From Mucilaginibacter rigui (GTDB lineage Bacteria; Bacteroidota; Bacteroidia; Sphingobacteriales; Sphingobacteriaceae), in the NCBI RefSeq assembly GCF_014773275.1, contig NZ_JACWMW010000008.1, forward strand, positions 39,360-103,359: a stretch of 64,000 bases of DNA, in the 5' to 3' direction. The position numbers were made by a program, and so were the translations under genes. The first letter of the stretch is position 1; each line of letters starts with the position of its first letter. Below, one piece after another: positions 1-8,061 of this stretch. Below the pieces are notes generated by a model. That model searched no databases. It worked only from the letters and a program-made list of their open reading frames with translations, and was not told the origin of the DNA.

Positions 1-1
1 A

Positions 2-1030
2 CAGGCCGCCCATTACTATAAAACCGCTTTCGGCTTTCAGGATTTGGCTTATTCGGGCCCTGAAACTGGTGTGCGCGACCGTGCATCGTACGTTTTGCAA
101 CAGGGAAAGATCCGTTTGGTATTAACCACCCCGCTTCACTCTGACCATCCTATTGCTGAGCACATTAAAAAACATGGCGACGGTGTAAAGGTATTAGCCC
201 TTTGGGTTGATGATGCTTACGATGCTTTTGAGCAAACTACTAAGCGTGGTGCCGAGCCATACCAGCAGCCGCAAACCATTAAAGATGAGCATGGCGAAGT
301 ACGTACAAGCGGTATAAAATTATACGGTGAAACCGTTCACCTGTTCATCGAACGTAAAAACTACAGCGGGCCGTTCCTGCCGGGTTATAAAGCCATGCAA
401 ACCACCTACCAGCCGCCTGTTGCAGGGTTACTGTATGTAGACCATTGCGTAGGTAACGTGGGTTGGCATAAAATGAACCAGTGGGTTAACTTTTATGAGG
501 ATATTATGGGTTTCCGCAACATCCTTACGTTCGATGATAAGATGATCTCGACCGAGTACTCGGCCCTGATGAGCAAGGTAATGAGCAACGGCAACGGTTA
601 CGTAAAATTCCCGATAAATGAACCTGCCGAGGGTAAAAAGAAAAGCCAGATTGAAGAATACCTGGAGTTTTATGAGGGCGAAGGCGTGCAGCATTTGGCA
701 TTGGCCACTGCCGATATTGTAAAAACCGTTACCGACCTGCAAAGCCGCGGTGTTGAATTTTTAACCGTGCCTACAACTTATTACGACGAGCTTACCGCCC
801 GTGTGGGTAAAATTGATGAAGACCTGGAGCCACTAAAAAAGCTGGGCATACTGGTTGACCGCGACGATGAGGGTTACCTGTTACAGATATTCACCAAACC
901 GGTTGAAGACCGCCCCACCTTGTTTTTCGAGATCATACAGCGTAAAGGTGCAAAATCCTTCGGTGCGGGTAACTTTAAGGCCCTGTTTGAAGCCATTGAG
1001 CGCGAACAGGAACTGAGAGGCAACCTGTAA
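2..1030 (+). CDS. hppD: 4-hydroxyphenylpyruvate dioxygenase (5'-truncated by window edge)
   Basis: Converts 4-hydroxyphenylpyruvate to homogentisate in cytosolic tyrosine catabolism, using non-haem Fe(II) and O2. The frame is open from base 2, so the true start lies before the window; about 342 residues are visible against roughly 370-380 for the family. Seen directly: an SGPETG stretch near the left edge, the iron-site motif DHCVGNV (bases about 439-459), the second iron histidine in GVQHLALA, and the C-terminal FFEIIQRKG segment carrying the glutamate ligand. A strong terminator follows 16 bases after the stop. The family call is secure; only the N-terminus is missing. Confidence 0.96.
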   Translation, partial: QAAHYYKTAFGFQDLAYSGPETGVRDRASYVLQQGKIRLVLTTPLHSDHPIAEHIKKHGDGVKVLALWVDDAYDAFEQTTKRGAEPYQQPQTIKDEHGEVRTSGIKLYGETVHLFIERKNYSGPFLPGYKAMQTTYQPPVAGLLYVDHCVGNVGWHKMNQWVNFYEDIMGFRNILTFDDKMISTEYSALMSKVMSNGNGYVKFPINEPAEGKKKSQIEEYLEFYEGEGVQHLALATADIVKTVTDLQSRGVEFLTVPTTYYDELTARVGKIDEDLEPLKKLGILVDRDDEGYLLQIFTKPVEDRPTLFFEIIQRKGAKSFGAGNFKALFEAIEREQELRGNL

Positions 1031-1045
1031 GAATAGATTTGAGAT

Positions 1046-1076
1046 AAAAAGCCAGACATTTTTGTCTGGCTTTTTT
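1046..1076 (+). terminator. Rho-independent terminator after hppD
   Basis: A 7-bp stem GCCAGAC/GTCTGGC (1051-1057 and 1064-1070) with a 6-base loop is followed by six T and preceded by five A. It sits 16 bases after the hppD stop and separates it from tspO. Confidence 0.9.
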
Positions 1077-1137
1077 GTGTACCTTTATAAAACATCATAT
1101 CTAAAACATTTTAGTATAAATAGTTTTATAACAGATT

Positions 1138-1635
1138 ATGAGAAGCAATTTACCCAGCAATAAATTTCAACCGTTAGCATTTACCATAAGCCTTTTAATT
1201 ACATTGACTATTGGCGTAGTGGCATCTATTTTTACCCGGCCCGAAATTAAAACGTGGTATATTACTTTAAATAAACCATCCTTTACCCCGCCTAACTGGC
1301 TTTTCCCCGTAGCATGGACTACGCTTTACATTCTTATAGCCGTTTCGGCATACCTAATCTGGAAACTTAGGGATGGGTCATCAACCTATAAAACGGCTGC
1401 TATAATTTACGTTATACAACTGGCGCTTAATTTTTCATGGTCAATAGTGTTTTTTGGCATGCACCAAATCATGGGCGGGCTTTTTATTATTGTTGCCCTG
1501 CTGGTTACCATTATCCTTAATATATCCTGGTTTAACCGGTTTAGTAAAACTGCTGCCTGGTTACTGGTTCCTTACCTTTTGTGGGTTAGCTATGCTACTT
1601 TGTTAAACATTAGTATTAGTGTGCTTAACAAATAA
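1138..1635 (+). CDS. tspO: TspO/MBR family tryptophan-rich sensory protein
   Basis: A 165-residue integral membrane protein of the TspO/MBR (translocator protein) family, whose bacterial members bind porphyrins and take part in tetrapyrrole or stress signalling. Five hydrophobic segments can be traced. The family signature appears as KPSFTPPNWLFPVAWTTLY in the first cytoplasmic loop and second helix, and NFSWSIVFF in the fourth helix. Length is typical. It follows the hppD terminator and is 38 bases before the next ORF in the same direction, so those two may be cotranscribed. The actual ligand here is not known. Confidence 0.92.
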   Translation: MRSNLPSNKFQPLAFTISLLITLTIGVVASIFTRPEIKTWYITLNKPSFTPPNWLFPVAWTTLYILIAVSAYLIWKLRDGSSTYKTAAIIYVIQLALNFSWSIVFFGMHQIMGGLFIIVALLVTIILNISWFNRFSKTAAWLLVPYLLWVSYATLLNISISVLNK

Positions 1636-1673
1636 GAAAAACACTATTTTTATTGCACGTTTACGTGCCCAAA

Positions 1674-2213
1674 ATGAAAAGAATATTCTTTACCTGCTTA
1701 CTGCTTATAGCCGCTACCGCTTTTAGCTTTGCGGATACCATTTCCATCAATCACTTTGTAGTAAAAGAAAACCCTTTTGCTAAAGACGAGATAGCTATTG
1801 TAGCGGTAGATACCGCCAAAAACATCCAGGAGAATGTAAACGGTAGTTTCGCTTTTAGTATAAACGGCTTTACCGAACAGTTAACGTTTGATAAAGGTAC
1901 CGCTTTTTACAGGCATAAGCTGGACAAATCGATGTTTGTGTACGCCCGCCACGAAAATGATAATGGCACGCACTCTATGCTATATTATGTTTACAGGCAC
2001 GATAGCAAGCTTACCCCGGTTAAAATAAGCTGGATATTGCTTATATCAATCCCGTTAGGGTTGATACTATTGGGGTATCTGTTTAAACGCTTTATTATTA
2101 TCGCGCTCATCATCTTCTGCATATTCCTGTACTTTAACCATAGTAATGGCCTAAGCATACCAACATTCTTCCAGAGTATTATAGACGGGTTGAAAGGATT
2201 ATTTGCGAGTTAG
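1674..2213 (+). CDS. Hypothetical secreted/membrane protein
   Basis: A 179-residue protein of a family I do not recognise. The ATG at 1674 is preferred over an upstream TTG (1653) because it opens directly into a signal peptide (MKRIFFTCLLLIAATAFSFA, cleavage after about residue 20). A soluble region of about 100 residues follows, predicted periplasmic and rich in short polar strands. Two adjacent hydrophobic helices (about residues 122-155) and a short amphipathic tail close the protein. It is possibly cotranscribed with tspO. No catalytic motif is visible. Confidence 0.75.
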   Translation: MKRIFFTCLLLIAATAFSFADTISINHFVVKENPFAKDEIAIVAVDTAKNIQENVNGSFAFSINGFTEQLTFDKGTAFYRHKLDKSMFVYARHENDNGTHSMLYYVYRHDSKLTPVKISWILLISIPLGLILLGYLFKRFIIIALIIFCIFLYFNHSNGLSIPTFFQSIIDGLKGLFAS

Positions 2214-2231
2214 AGGGTTTAGCTGTTGCTT

Positions 2232-2425
2232 GTGTTCGGAAATAATCAAACCCCTAATTTTGGCTAAAACCTTATCAATTTTTGCTTATAATCCGTTGAG
2301 CTAAAGCCAACGGCAATGATTAATGCAAGATAATTCTGATGATTTTACATTCTATCCGTCCCATTTATGGGACGGATAAAAAACCGGAAAGGGGGCTTTA
2401 GCCCCAACTCTATTCTTCCGAACAC
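2232..2425. repeat. Palindromic intergenic element bounded by 10-bp inverted repeats (MITE-like)
   Basis: GTGTTCGGAA (2232-2241) and its exact reverse complement TTCCGAACAC (2416-2425) bound 194 bases that contain three further hairpins: CCGTTG...CAACGG (2293-2313), a perfect 10-bp stem TATCCGTCCC/GGGACGGATA with 6-base loop (2353-2378), and GGGGC-TTTA-GCCCC (2392-2405). There is no ORF inside. It lies between the convergent ends of the hypothetical gene and tamL. I see no clear target-site duplication. Confidence 0.6.
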
Positions 2426-2493
2426 CGATGGTGACAATACAATAAGGGCAAAAAAACCGCGTGAATGAACTATTACGTGTGTTAAATCACTAA

Positions 2494-4893
2494 TTAAAAC
2501 GGCAACCCTATACCAAAGTTAAGCTGCATAAAGCTGTAGCCATCGCCCACTACTTTACCGCTTGCATCAATACCTGTTTTGTTATTCCTGAGGTAAGCCT
2601 CTTTAAAGCTGCCGTTACCAAATACTTCGCCAAAGTGCTTAATGAACACCCACTGGTCTGCTCCGCTAAACTGCGGGTCTTTAAATTTAAAGGCAGCATC
2701 CAGTCTGAAAATAAAGAAGCCCAGATCGAACCTTAAACCCGTACCTATACCTATTGCAGTAGATTGCAGTATGTTATTGAACTTAAACTCACCGTTGGGG
2801 TTATCAGCCGTTTTATGCAAACGCCAAACATTACCGGCGTCAATAAACATTGCCCCTTTTAGTTTAGCTCCAAAGAAATTATCAACAAGCTTATACCGAT
2901 ACTCGAGGTTGGCCACCATTTTTATCTCGCCAAACTGATCGAGGTATTTTAAGCGGGCACGGGTGGTATCGGCCCTGCCATCAGTACCATAACTGGCACG
3001 GTTAAACTGCCCGGGGCCAAGGGTACGCGGCAACCATGCACGGATATCATTAGCGCCACCGGTATAAAAATTCTTCTCAAATATTAGCTGGTCGCTATTA
3101 CCGTAAGGGATACCTATACCCGGGTTAAAGCGAAATATGAGTTGTTTTTCGCCGCCAAGGCTGCGGTACCAGCGGTAATCGATCTCAGTTTTTACGTATT
3201 GCGAAAAGGCGAAACCAAACAAGGTGCGCTGGCCAAGGGTATCTTTTGGAGCATTAAATGCTTTACTTAACAGGCTAAGTATGCCGCCGCCAAGGTCTAA
3301 TCCGCCTCTAAAATAAATGAAGTTTTTGTAGGAGTTTAACTCATTAGCATTGTATTGAAACGTATATTGGCTACCTAATGTAAAAGTTTTGCGCCCAATT
3401 AAGTACACGTACGAATAACGGTTTTGCCTTAACAATTCCTCCCGGGCAACAGGGTCAATACTACCGCTGGAGAATTCGATATTAATGGGTGTGACAGAAT
3501 GTTGTTTACGGGCCGTTTCAAAAAAGTCGTACGTAATGGAGTTAATAAAGCTTTTACGCTCCACTAACCCTTTTTGATAAAATAGCTGATAGTTGGTTGA
3601 AAACGTGGTGTGTGGCACCCCAAATTTGGCCAGGTTAGGGAATTTAAAGGGCAATAACAACCTTGGGTAGATAAGGCTCACCCCGGCCCTGAAATCCTGG
3701 TTCTGTATCCCGTCGTTTACTGCCGAGTTGCCGTTATCGAACAAGATGCTCCAGTTAAGTTTAACCTGTAAAATAGCGGCCTGTTTAAAAATATTGCGGT
3801 TGGTAAATGTGTTGCCCAGGTTATAACCAAAGCGACCCTGGTTAAACAAAAATTCAGCCTCAACGCGGTCTGTCATCCGTTTAAGAGGCACTATATCTAT
3901 TTTTGTATTCAGGCGGTTGGTACTGTCAGATAATTTCTCATATGTAGGGTTGGGCACATTTCTGAACACATTCAACTCAGACAATCGCGTGGTTGTCAGG
4001 GTTTGCTTATCAAGGTCATACAGTTCACCTTTACGCTGAAAAACGTAGTCGGTAGCTGTACGGGGTTTAAACCTGCCAGAAAAATCAACAAATCTGAATT
4101 GCGTATCTACCTGTATGGTGTCGGCCTTGCCAGTGGTGCGGCCGTTACTACGGGCAATAGTAATTAAGGTGTTGTTGATGGTATAAATTGGATGTTCTTT
4201 TTTTCCTTCCGGGTTATCAATGGTCATTACCACATCAACAACACTTTTGTTAAAGCTCGAATCGGGCAGGTAGTTAATATACTGGCGGTAAAAATCAAAA
4301 TAACCGTTACGCTTCATCACCTGGTAAAACTGGTCGCGGTCATAAGCAAGGCTATCTGTATCAAAACGGCTGCCTTTGTTTAGATGTGTATATTGCTTAC
4401 GCGTACTGCGGTATAACTCCTGCACTTTAGGGTCAGCAATGCTATCCCTAAAATTGCGCACTTTAAAAAGCGGGCCTTCGTTTGCTGTAAATATGAGTTG
4501 AGCTTTTCTCTTTTTAACAATTATGGAGTCGGCTACTTTAGCTTTCAAAAAACCTTTGTTAACCAGGTACTTTTGTATTTGCAGGCGCGAAAACTCAACA
4601 AGGTTACTATCCAGCAGGGCGGGTGCCTCGCCTATTTTACGCTTTCCTTTTTGGCTAAACAGGTAATAAAATTGCAGGTTAAGCCAGTTGTTGGGCTGTT
4701 GCTCTTTATCAATATAATTGAGGGATTCTTCTGCAAATTCTTTATCAACGCCTTTAATAGTAACTTTGCGCACAATGGCCTGGTTATCTTTTAGCCCGCG
4801 CGTAACACTACAGCCGGCACCAATAATAACCACTAAAATACTTAATATTGCAAGACGTAAATGCCCGGGTATATTATATGCTTTCAAAATCAC
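2494..4893 (-). CDS. tamL: TamL-type BamA-family outer-membrane lipoprotein
   Basis: A BamA/TamA (Omp85) superfamily protein of 799 residues. In Bacteroidota the lipidated form, TamL, is thought to work with TamB in outer-membrane assembly. A hydrophobic signal ends in GAGC (Cys28, likely lipidated; glycine at -3 is an atypical lipobox). POTRA-like segments fill about residues 38-330 and a beta-barrel runs to the C-terminus, which ends ...NFGIGLPF with the terminal Phe usual for barrels. A stop codon (4897-4899) lies just upstream, so the start must be GTG at 4893 or TTG at 4887. This places its start across the start of the divergent methyltransferase. No tamB lies alongside in this window. 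Confidence 0.88.
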   Translation of the reverse strand: MILKAYNIPGHLRLAILSILVVIIGAGCSVTRGLKDNQAIVRKVTIKGVDKEFAEESLNYIDKEQQPNNWLNLQFYYLFSQKGKRKIGEAPALLDSNLVEFSRLQIQKYLVNKGFLKAKVADSIIVKKRKAQLIFTANEGPLFKVRNFRDSIADPKVQELYRSTRKQYTHLNKGSRFDTDSLAYDRDQFYQVMKRNGYFDFYRQYINYLPDSSFNKSVVDVVMTIDNPEGKKEHPIYTINNTLITIARSNGRTTGKADTIQVDTQFRFVDFSGRFKPRTATDYVFQRKGELYDLDKQTLTTTRLSELNVFRNVPNPTYEKLSDSTNRLNTKIDIVPLKRMTDRVEAEFLFNQGRFGYNLGNTFTNRNIFKQAAILQVKLNWSILFDNGNSAVNDGIQNQDFRAGVSLIYPRLLLPFKFPNLAKFGVPHTTFSTNYQLFYQKGLVERKSFINSITYDFFETARKQHSVTPINIEFSSGSIDPVAREELLRQNRYSYVYLIGRKTFTLGSQYTFQYNANELNSYKNFIYFRGGLDLGGGILSLLSKAFNAPKDTLGQRTLFGFAFSQYVKTEIDYRWYRSLGGEKQLIFRFNPGIGIPYGNSDQLIFEKNFYTGGANDIRAWLPRTLGPGQFNRASYGTDGRADTTRARLKYLDQFGEIKMVANLEYRYKLVDNFFGAKLKGAMFIDAGNVWRLHKTADNPNGEFKFNNILQSTAIGIGTGLRFDLGFFIFRLDAAFKFKDPQFSGADQWVFIKHFGEVFGNGSFKEAYLRNNKTGIDASGKVVGDGYSFMQLNFGIGLPF

Positions 4894-5627
4894 AGATCAG
4901 TTTACTAACGTCCTTACAACATAAAAAGTTTCGCAGGGAACATGATTTATTTATGGTAGAAGGATACAAATCGATAACTGAATTTATTGATTCTGATTAT
5001 CAAATCCATACCATATATCACACGCCTGACATTGCCCCAAAATTGCTTAAATTATCCCGAAAAATAAACTTTCAGGAGATTTCTTTAAACGACCTGAAAA
5101 AGGTGAGCGCTTTAAAAACCCCTGCTGATGCTATTGCAACCGTTAATATACCGCAATGGGGCGATCTAAACCACATAACACTAAAAAATAAGTTTAGTTT
5201 GGTGCTCGATGGTGTGCAGGATCCCGGCAACCTGGGCACCATTATCCGCACGGCCGATTGGTTTGGCATCACCAATATCATTTGCTCTGAAGATACGGTT
5301 GATGCCTATAACCCAAAAGTTGTACAGGCAACCATGGGTTCGTTGGCGCGGGTAAACATTACGTATACCAACCTGGCGGGGCTAATATCGGCCGCAAAAC
5401 TGCCTGTTTTTGGTACTTTATTAAATGGCGATAACATTTATTCAACAAATTTTGGCACCGAAGGGCTGCTGGTAATGGGCAACGAAGGTAACGGCATACG
5501 CCCTGATATTCAGCAATTAGTGACCAAAGCCATCACCATTCCGCGCATTGGAAAGGCCGAATCATTGAACGTGGCGATAGCTACCGCTATATGTTGTTCA
5601 GAACTTACTGCAAAAAGCTACAAATAA
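4878..5627 (+). CDS. TrmH/SpoU-family RNA 2'-O-methyltransferase
   Basis: A 249-residue SPOUT-class S-adenosylmethionine-dependent RNA ribose methyltransferase. An N-terminal substrate-binding segment (about 1-95) is followed by the knotted SPOUT domain with all three motifs: DPGNLGTIIRTADWFG (motif 1), GNEGNGI (motif 2) and AESLNVAIATAI (motif 3). The ATG at 4878 is chosen because it starts the usual LSKSQ...L..L...K.R...F..EG N-terminus; an in-frame TTG at 4848 would extend further into tamL. The chosen start overlaps the divergent tamL start by 16 bases. Whether it modifies 23S rRNA (RlmB-like) or tRNA cannot be told from sequence alone. Confidence 0.93.
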   Translation: MLSKSQISLLTSLQHKKFRREHDLFMVEGYKSITEFIDSDYQIHTIYHTPDIAPKLLKLSRKINFQEISLNDLKKVSALKTPADAIATVNIPQWGDLNHITLKNKFSLVLDGVQDPGNLGTIIRTADWFGITNIICSEDTVDAYNPKVVQATMGSLARVNITYTNLAGLISAAKLPVFGTLLNGDNIYSTNFGTEGLLVMGNEGNGIRPDIQQLVTKAITIPRIGKAESLNVAIATAICCSELTAKSYK

Positions 5628-5628
5628 A

Positions 5629-5659
5629 ATTGATTGCCAATAAATAATTACTATTTTTG
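5629..5659 (+). promoter_or_regulatory. Bacteroidota-type promoter for tRNA-Cys
   Basis: A -33 ATTG (5629-5632, consensus TTTG), a 19-base spacer and a perfect -7 TATTTTTG (5652-5659, consensus TAnnTTTG) lie 15 bases before the mature tRNA 5' end. Confidence 0.75.
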
Positions 5660-5674
5660 CAATCCTTTAAAAAT

Positions 5675-5745
5675 GGTCGGGTGGCCGAGTGGCTAGGCAG
5701 AGGTCTGCAAAACCTCCTACAGCGGTTCGAATCCGCTCCCGACCT
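5675..5745 (+). tRNA. tRNA-Cys (GCA)
   Basis: A full cloverleaf can be folded: acceptor GGTCGGG pairs with CCCGACC (5738-5744). The anticodon stem GAGGT/ACCTC holds loop CTGCAAA with anticodon GCA. The T arm is GCGGTTCGAATCCGC. The discriminator base is T (U), as expected for Cys. The 3' CCA is not encoded and must be added. The variable loop is short. Confidence 0.97.
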
Positions 5746-5775
5746 CAAGGTTAAAAACATTTAAAATAAAAAGTC

Positions 5776-5952
5776 ATGGGCGTTACTCGTTTAAAAAGAA
5801 AAGATAGAAGAAACAAAACCACTTCACGTTTAGAAGTTCAGTTTTTGAAATTAGCTACTAACATTGAGTTAGGCAGCCGTTCTGCAGAGAAAAAAGATAG
5901 CCAGATAGCAAAAAACAATGCTGTTTTAGCTATTGCTGCTTCAGGCAAATAA
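5776..5952 (+). CDS. Small basic conserved-looking protein (58 aa)
   Basis: An ATG-started ORF of 58 residues lies 30 bases after tRNA-Cys and ends at a TAA just before a terminator. The N-terminal half is strongly basic (MGVTRLKRKDRRNKTTSR) and the C-terminal half is alanine-rich and likely helical. Codon use resembles neighbouring genes and the terminator follows at once, so it is probably a real gene, cotranscribed with the tRNA. The family is not recognised; the charge pattern suggests nucleic-acid or ribosome association, which is inference only. Confidence 0.7.
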   Translation: MGVTRLKRKDRRNKTTSRLEVQFLKLATNIELGSRSAEKKDSQIAKNNAVLAIAASGK

Positions 5953-5980
5953 TTCTTCTTTTTTAAAAAGAATTTTAAAG

Positions 5981-6005
5981 GCGTACCGATAGGTGCGCTT
6001 TTTTT
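5981..6005 (+). terminator. Rho-independent terminator
   Basis: A 7-bp stem GCGTACC/GGTGCGC (one G-U pair) with GATA loop (5981-5998) is followed by seven T. It ends the tRNA-Cys / small basic protein unit. Confidence 0.85.
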
Positions 6006-6030
6006 GTGGGGTTATTTATTGTAGAGACTA

Positions 6031-6415
6031 TTTTAAGGAGGCTCCTATGGAGCCAAGAAGACTTATGCAAGTTCTATAAACAGAATGCCCCGCTGGGGCA
6101 ATTGAATATTGCGACAAGCGAATGCCTTTAACATGTACTGATTATCCTCAACAATCAGATGATTTAAGAGGTAAATGTATCCTAATAACTAACGTAGTTC
6201 GGCTCCAGCGGAGCCTCGTGTTTATAGAAAACACGGAATTTGACAATGGCTCCATAGGAGCCTCCTATCCAAACAACACATATTCGAAAGATTCAAATAG
6301 ATTATAACGCGAGTCATCTACCATGTAACTCACCCTTGATCCGTCTCCAGCGGATCCATGTGTTTATAGAAAATGAAGCATTAAGGTTGGCACCACAGGA
6401 GCCCCCTATCTCCAA
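6031..6415. repeat. Cluster of REP-like hairpins with 3-nt loops, beside an IS200-type transposase
   Basis: At least five hairpins with arms of about 6 bp and 3-base loops: GGCTCC-TAT-GGAGCC (6040-6054), TGCCCC-GCT-GGGGCA (6086-6100), GGCTCC-AGC-GGAGCC (6201-6215), GGCTCC-ATA-GGAGCC (6248-6262) and a degenerate GGCACC-ACA-GGAGCC (6389-6403). A further degenerate copy lies near 6338-6356. Words of the form TTTATAGAAAAC or its complement lie between them (6072-6082, 6217-6235, 6360-6373). The copy at 6217-6235 is itself a perfect palindrome, CGTGTTT-ATAGA-AAACACG. Outer hairpins point in opposite directions: AAGGAG precedes the first, while CCTCCTA or CCCCTA follows later ones. Confidence 0.8.
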
Positions 6416-6436
6416 TTTAAAAGCCCCTTACACAAT

Positions 6437-6898
6437 TTAAACGAAAAACTCAAATAGATATTTATCCTCAAAGGGTACTTCAAACTTCTGCAACAATTCT
6501 AAATATTCCTGCTTAAAAGTTTTCTTTTGATGGTGTGTTTCTTGGTTAAGCACATACTTTACAACCGTATCAATATGCGAATGCGAATAAGAGAACACAC
6601 CATAACCTTCTTGCCAGCTAAATTTCCCTTTCACCCAACCTTTGCTATTTATAAATTCATTACTCTCCACCTTAACTTCTTTAACAAAATCAGAAATTAA
6701 TACAGTTGGTTTAAAACCTACAAACAGATGAACGTGATCAGGCATGCAATTTATCGCCAGCATCTTTGCATTTCTGTTTTGTACAAGGGCGGTGATGTAT
6801 TTATGCAATTCTTCCTTATGTTCTTTAGTAATGAGGCACAATCGATTTTGTACCGAAAACACAAATTGTAAATAAATCTGGGAAAAGGTGTTTGCCAT
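6437..6898 (-). CDS. IS200-like HUH (Y1) transposase, RAYT-like setting
   Basis: A 153-residue single-domain Y1 transposase that would nick and join single-stranded DNA at hairpins. The HUH motif is seen as MPDHVHLFV (His55, His57) and the catalytic tyrosine as Tyr115 in VVKYVLNQ. FSWQEGYGVFSYS (about residues 93-105) is characteristic of the group. The length is complete and the frame intact. There is no TnpB partner. The gene starts one base after the pyrD stop on the same strand, and its 3' end is 22 bases from the hairpin cluster. This arrangement resembles REP-associated tyrosine transposases more than an ordinary mobile IS200; that reading is inference. Confidence 0.88.
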   Translation of the reverse strand: MANTFSQIYLQFVFSVQNRLCLITKEHKEELHKYITALVQNRNAKMLAINCMPDHVHLFVGFKPTVLISDFVKEVKVESNEFINSKGWVKGKFSWQEGYGVFSYSHSHIDTVVKYVLNQETHHQKKTFKQEYLELLQKFEVPFEDKYLFEFFV

Positions 6899-6899
6899 A

Positions 6900-7940
6900 T
6901 TACAATGATTGCAATATCCTCTTATTTATCCTCCCTATTAACCCCGGACCTTCGTAAATAAAACCGGTGTATAATTGCAGCAATGATGCGCCGGCCGCCA
7001 ATTTCTCCATCGCGTCTTCTGCCGAATGGATGCCACCCACGCCTATTATAGGGAATGCCCCGCCCGATGCTTTGTGCAAATAAGCAATAACTTCTGTTGA
7101 TCGCCTGGTTAAAGGCTTGCCGCTTAACCCGCCGGCCTCCTCTTTATGGGCCGATGTAAGGCCATCCCTGCTAATGGTTGTATTTGTGGCGATGATGCCC
7201 GCTATGCCGGTTTGTTTAACAATATCGGCAATATCATCTAATTGCTCATTGGTAAGGTCTGGTGCTATTTTTAACAGAATAGGCCTGCTTATCCCGTTCT
7301 TGCTATTTCGTTGCTGTAAAGTGTTTAAAAGGTTCATTAGCGGCTCTTTTTCCTGCAGTTCGCGCAAACCTGGCGTGTTGGGCGAGCTTACGTTCACCAC
7401 AAAATAATCAACCACATCAAAAAGTCTGTCGAAACATTTAATATAATCGCTTACGGCATCCTCATTAGGCGTAACCTTATTTTTACCAATGTTGCCCCCT
7501 ACTATTAATGCCTGCTGCCCAGGTTTAAGGCTTTTACGATAAGCAGCAATGCGCTCGGCGGCTACATCAACCCCCAAATTATTAAAGCCCATGCGGTTTA
7601 TCAGCGCGGCATCTGCCGGCAGGCGAAACATCCTTGGCTTGGGGTTGCCCGGCTGTGGTAGCGGGGTTACTGTACCTACTTCAACAAAGCCGAAACCCAG
7701 GTTGCCCATTTCGCTTATCAGTTCGGCGTTTTTATCAAAACCGGCGGCAAGGCCAACCGGGTTTTTAAATTTAAGGCCAAAAACTTCGCGTTCCAGCCGT
7801 TTATCATCTGTGCCCCAAATAGCTTTACTTAATGATGCACCGCCGGGGAAACGGTTAAACCGTTTAAGGTTACGGGTTACAAAATAATGTACGTTCTCCG
7901 GGTCGAACTGAAACAACAGGGGTTTGAGCAATTGATACAT
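6900..7940 (-). CDS. pyrD: Dihydroorotate dehydrogenase (quinone), class 2
   Basis: Oxidises dihydroorotate to orotate in pyrimidine synthesis, passing electrons to membrane quinone; FMN enzyme. The N-terminal extension before the barrel (residues 1-50) marks the membrane-associated class 2. Seen: NPVGLAAGFDKN (60-71), NRMGFNN (115-121), the active-site loop NVSSPNTPGLR (about 183-193) with the catalytic serine, and IATNTT. At 346 residues it is a normal length. The transposase gene follows directly, with one base between the two genes, so it may be expressed by read-through from pyrD. Confidence 0.96.
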   Translation of the reverse strand: MYQLLKPLLFQFDPENVHYFVTRNLKRFNRFPGGASLSKAIWGTDDKRLEREVFGLKFKNPVGLAAGFDKNAELISEMGNLGFGFVEVGTVTPLPQPGNPKPRMFRLPADAALINRMGFNNLGVDVAAERIAAYRKSLKPGQQALIVGGNIGKNKVTPNEDAVSDYIKCFDRLFDVVDYFVVNVSSPNTPGLRELQEKEPLMNLLNTLQQRNSKNGISRPILLKIAPDLTNEQLDDIADIVKQTGIAGIIATNTTISRDGLTSAHKEEAGGLSGKPLTRRSTEVIAYLHKASGGAFPIIGVGGIHSAEDAMEKLAAGASLLQLYTGFIYEGPGLIGRINKRILQSL

Positions 7941-8061
7941 AGCGCGAATTTACCGTTTTTAACAATTACGCATCAACTTTTAACAATTAAGCATTGGCAT
8001 AATTTACATTTTGTACTTTAGGCACAGGTAATAATTTGCACCCGCTATAAGTAATATTAAC

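Noticed and set aside
2353..2378. Terminator for tamL or the hypothetical gene
   Set aside because: The stem is perfect but no T run follows on either strand at the right place; kept only as part of the palindromic element.
6031..6415. Possible CRISPR array in the hairpin cluster
   Set aside because: Units differ in length and spacing, are palindromic with both orientations, and no cas gene is present.
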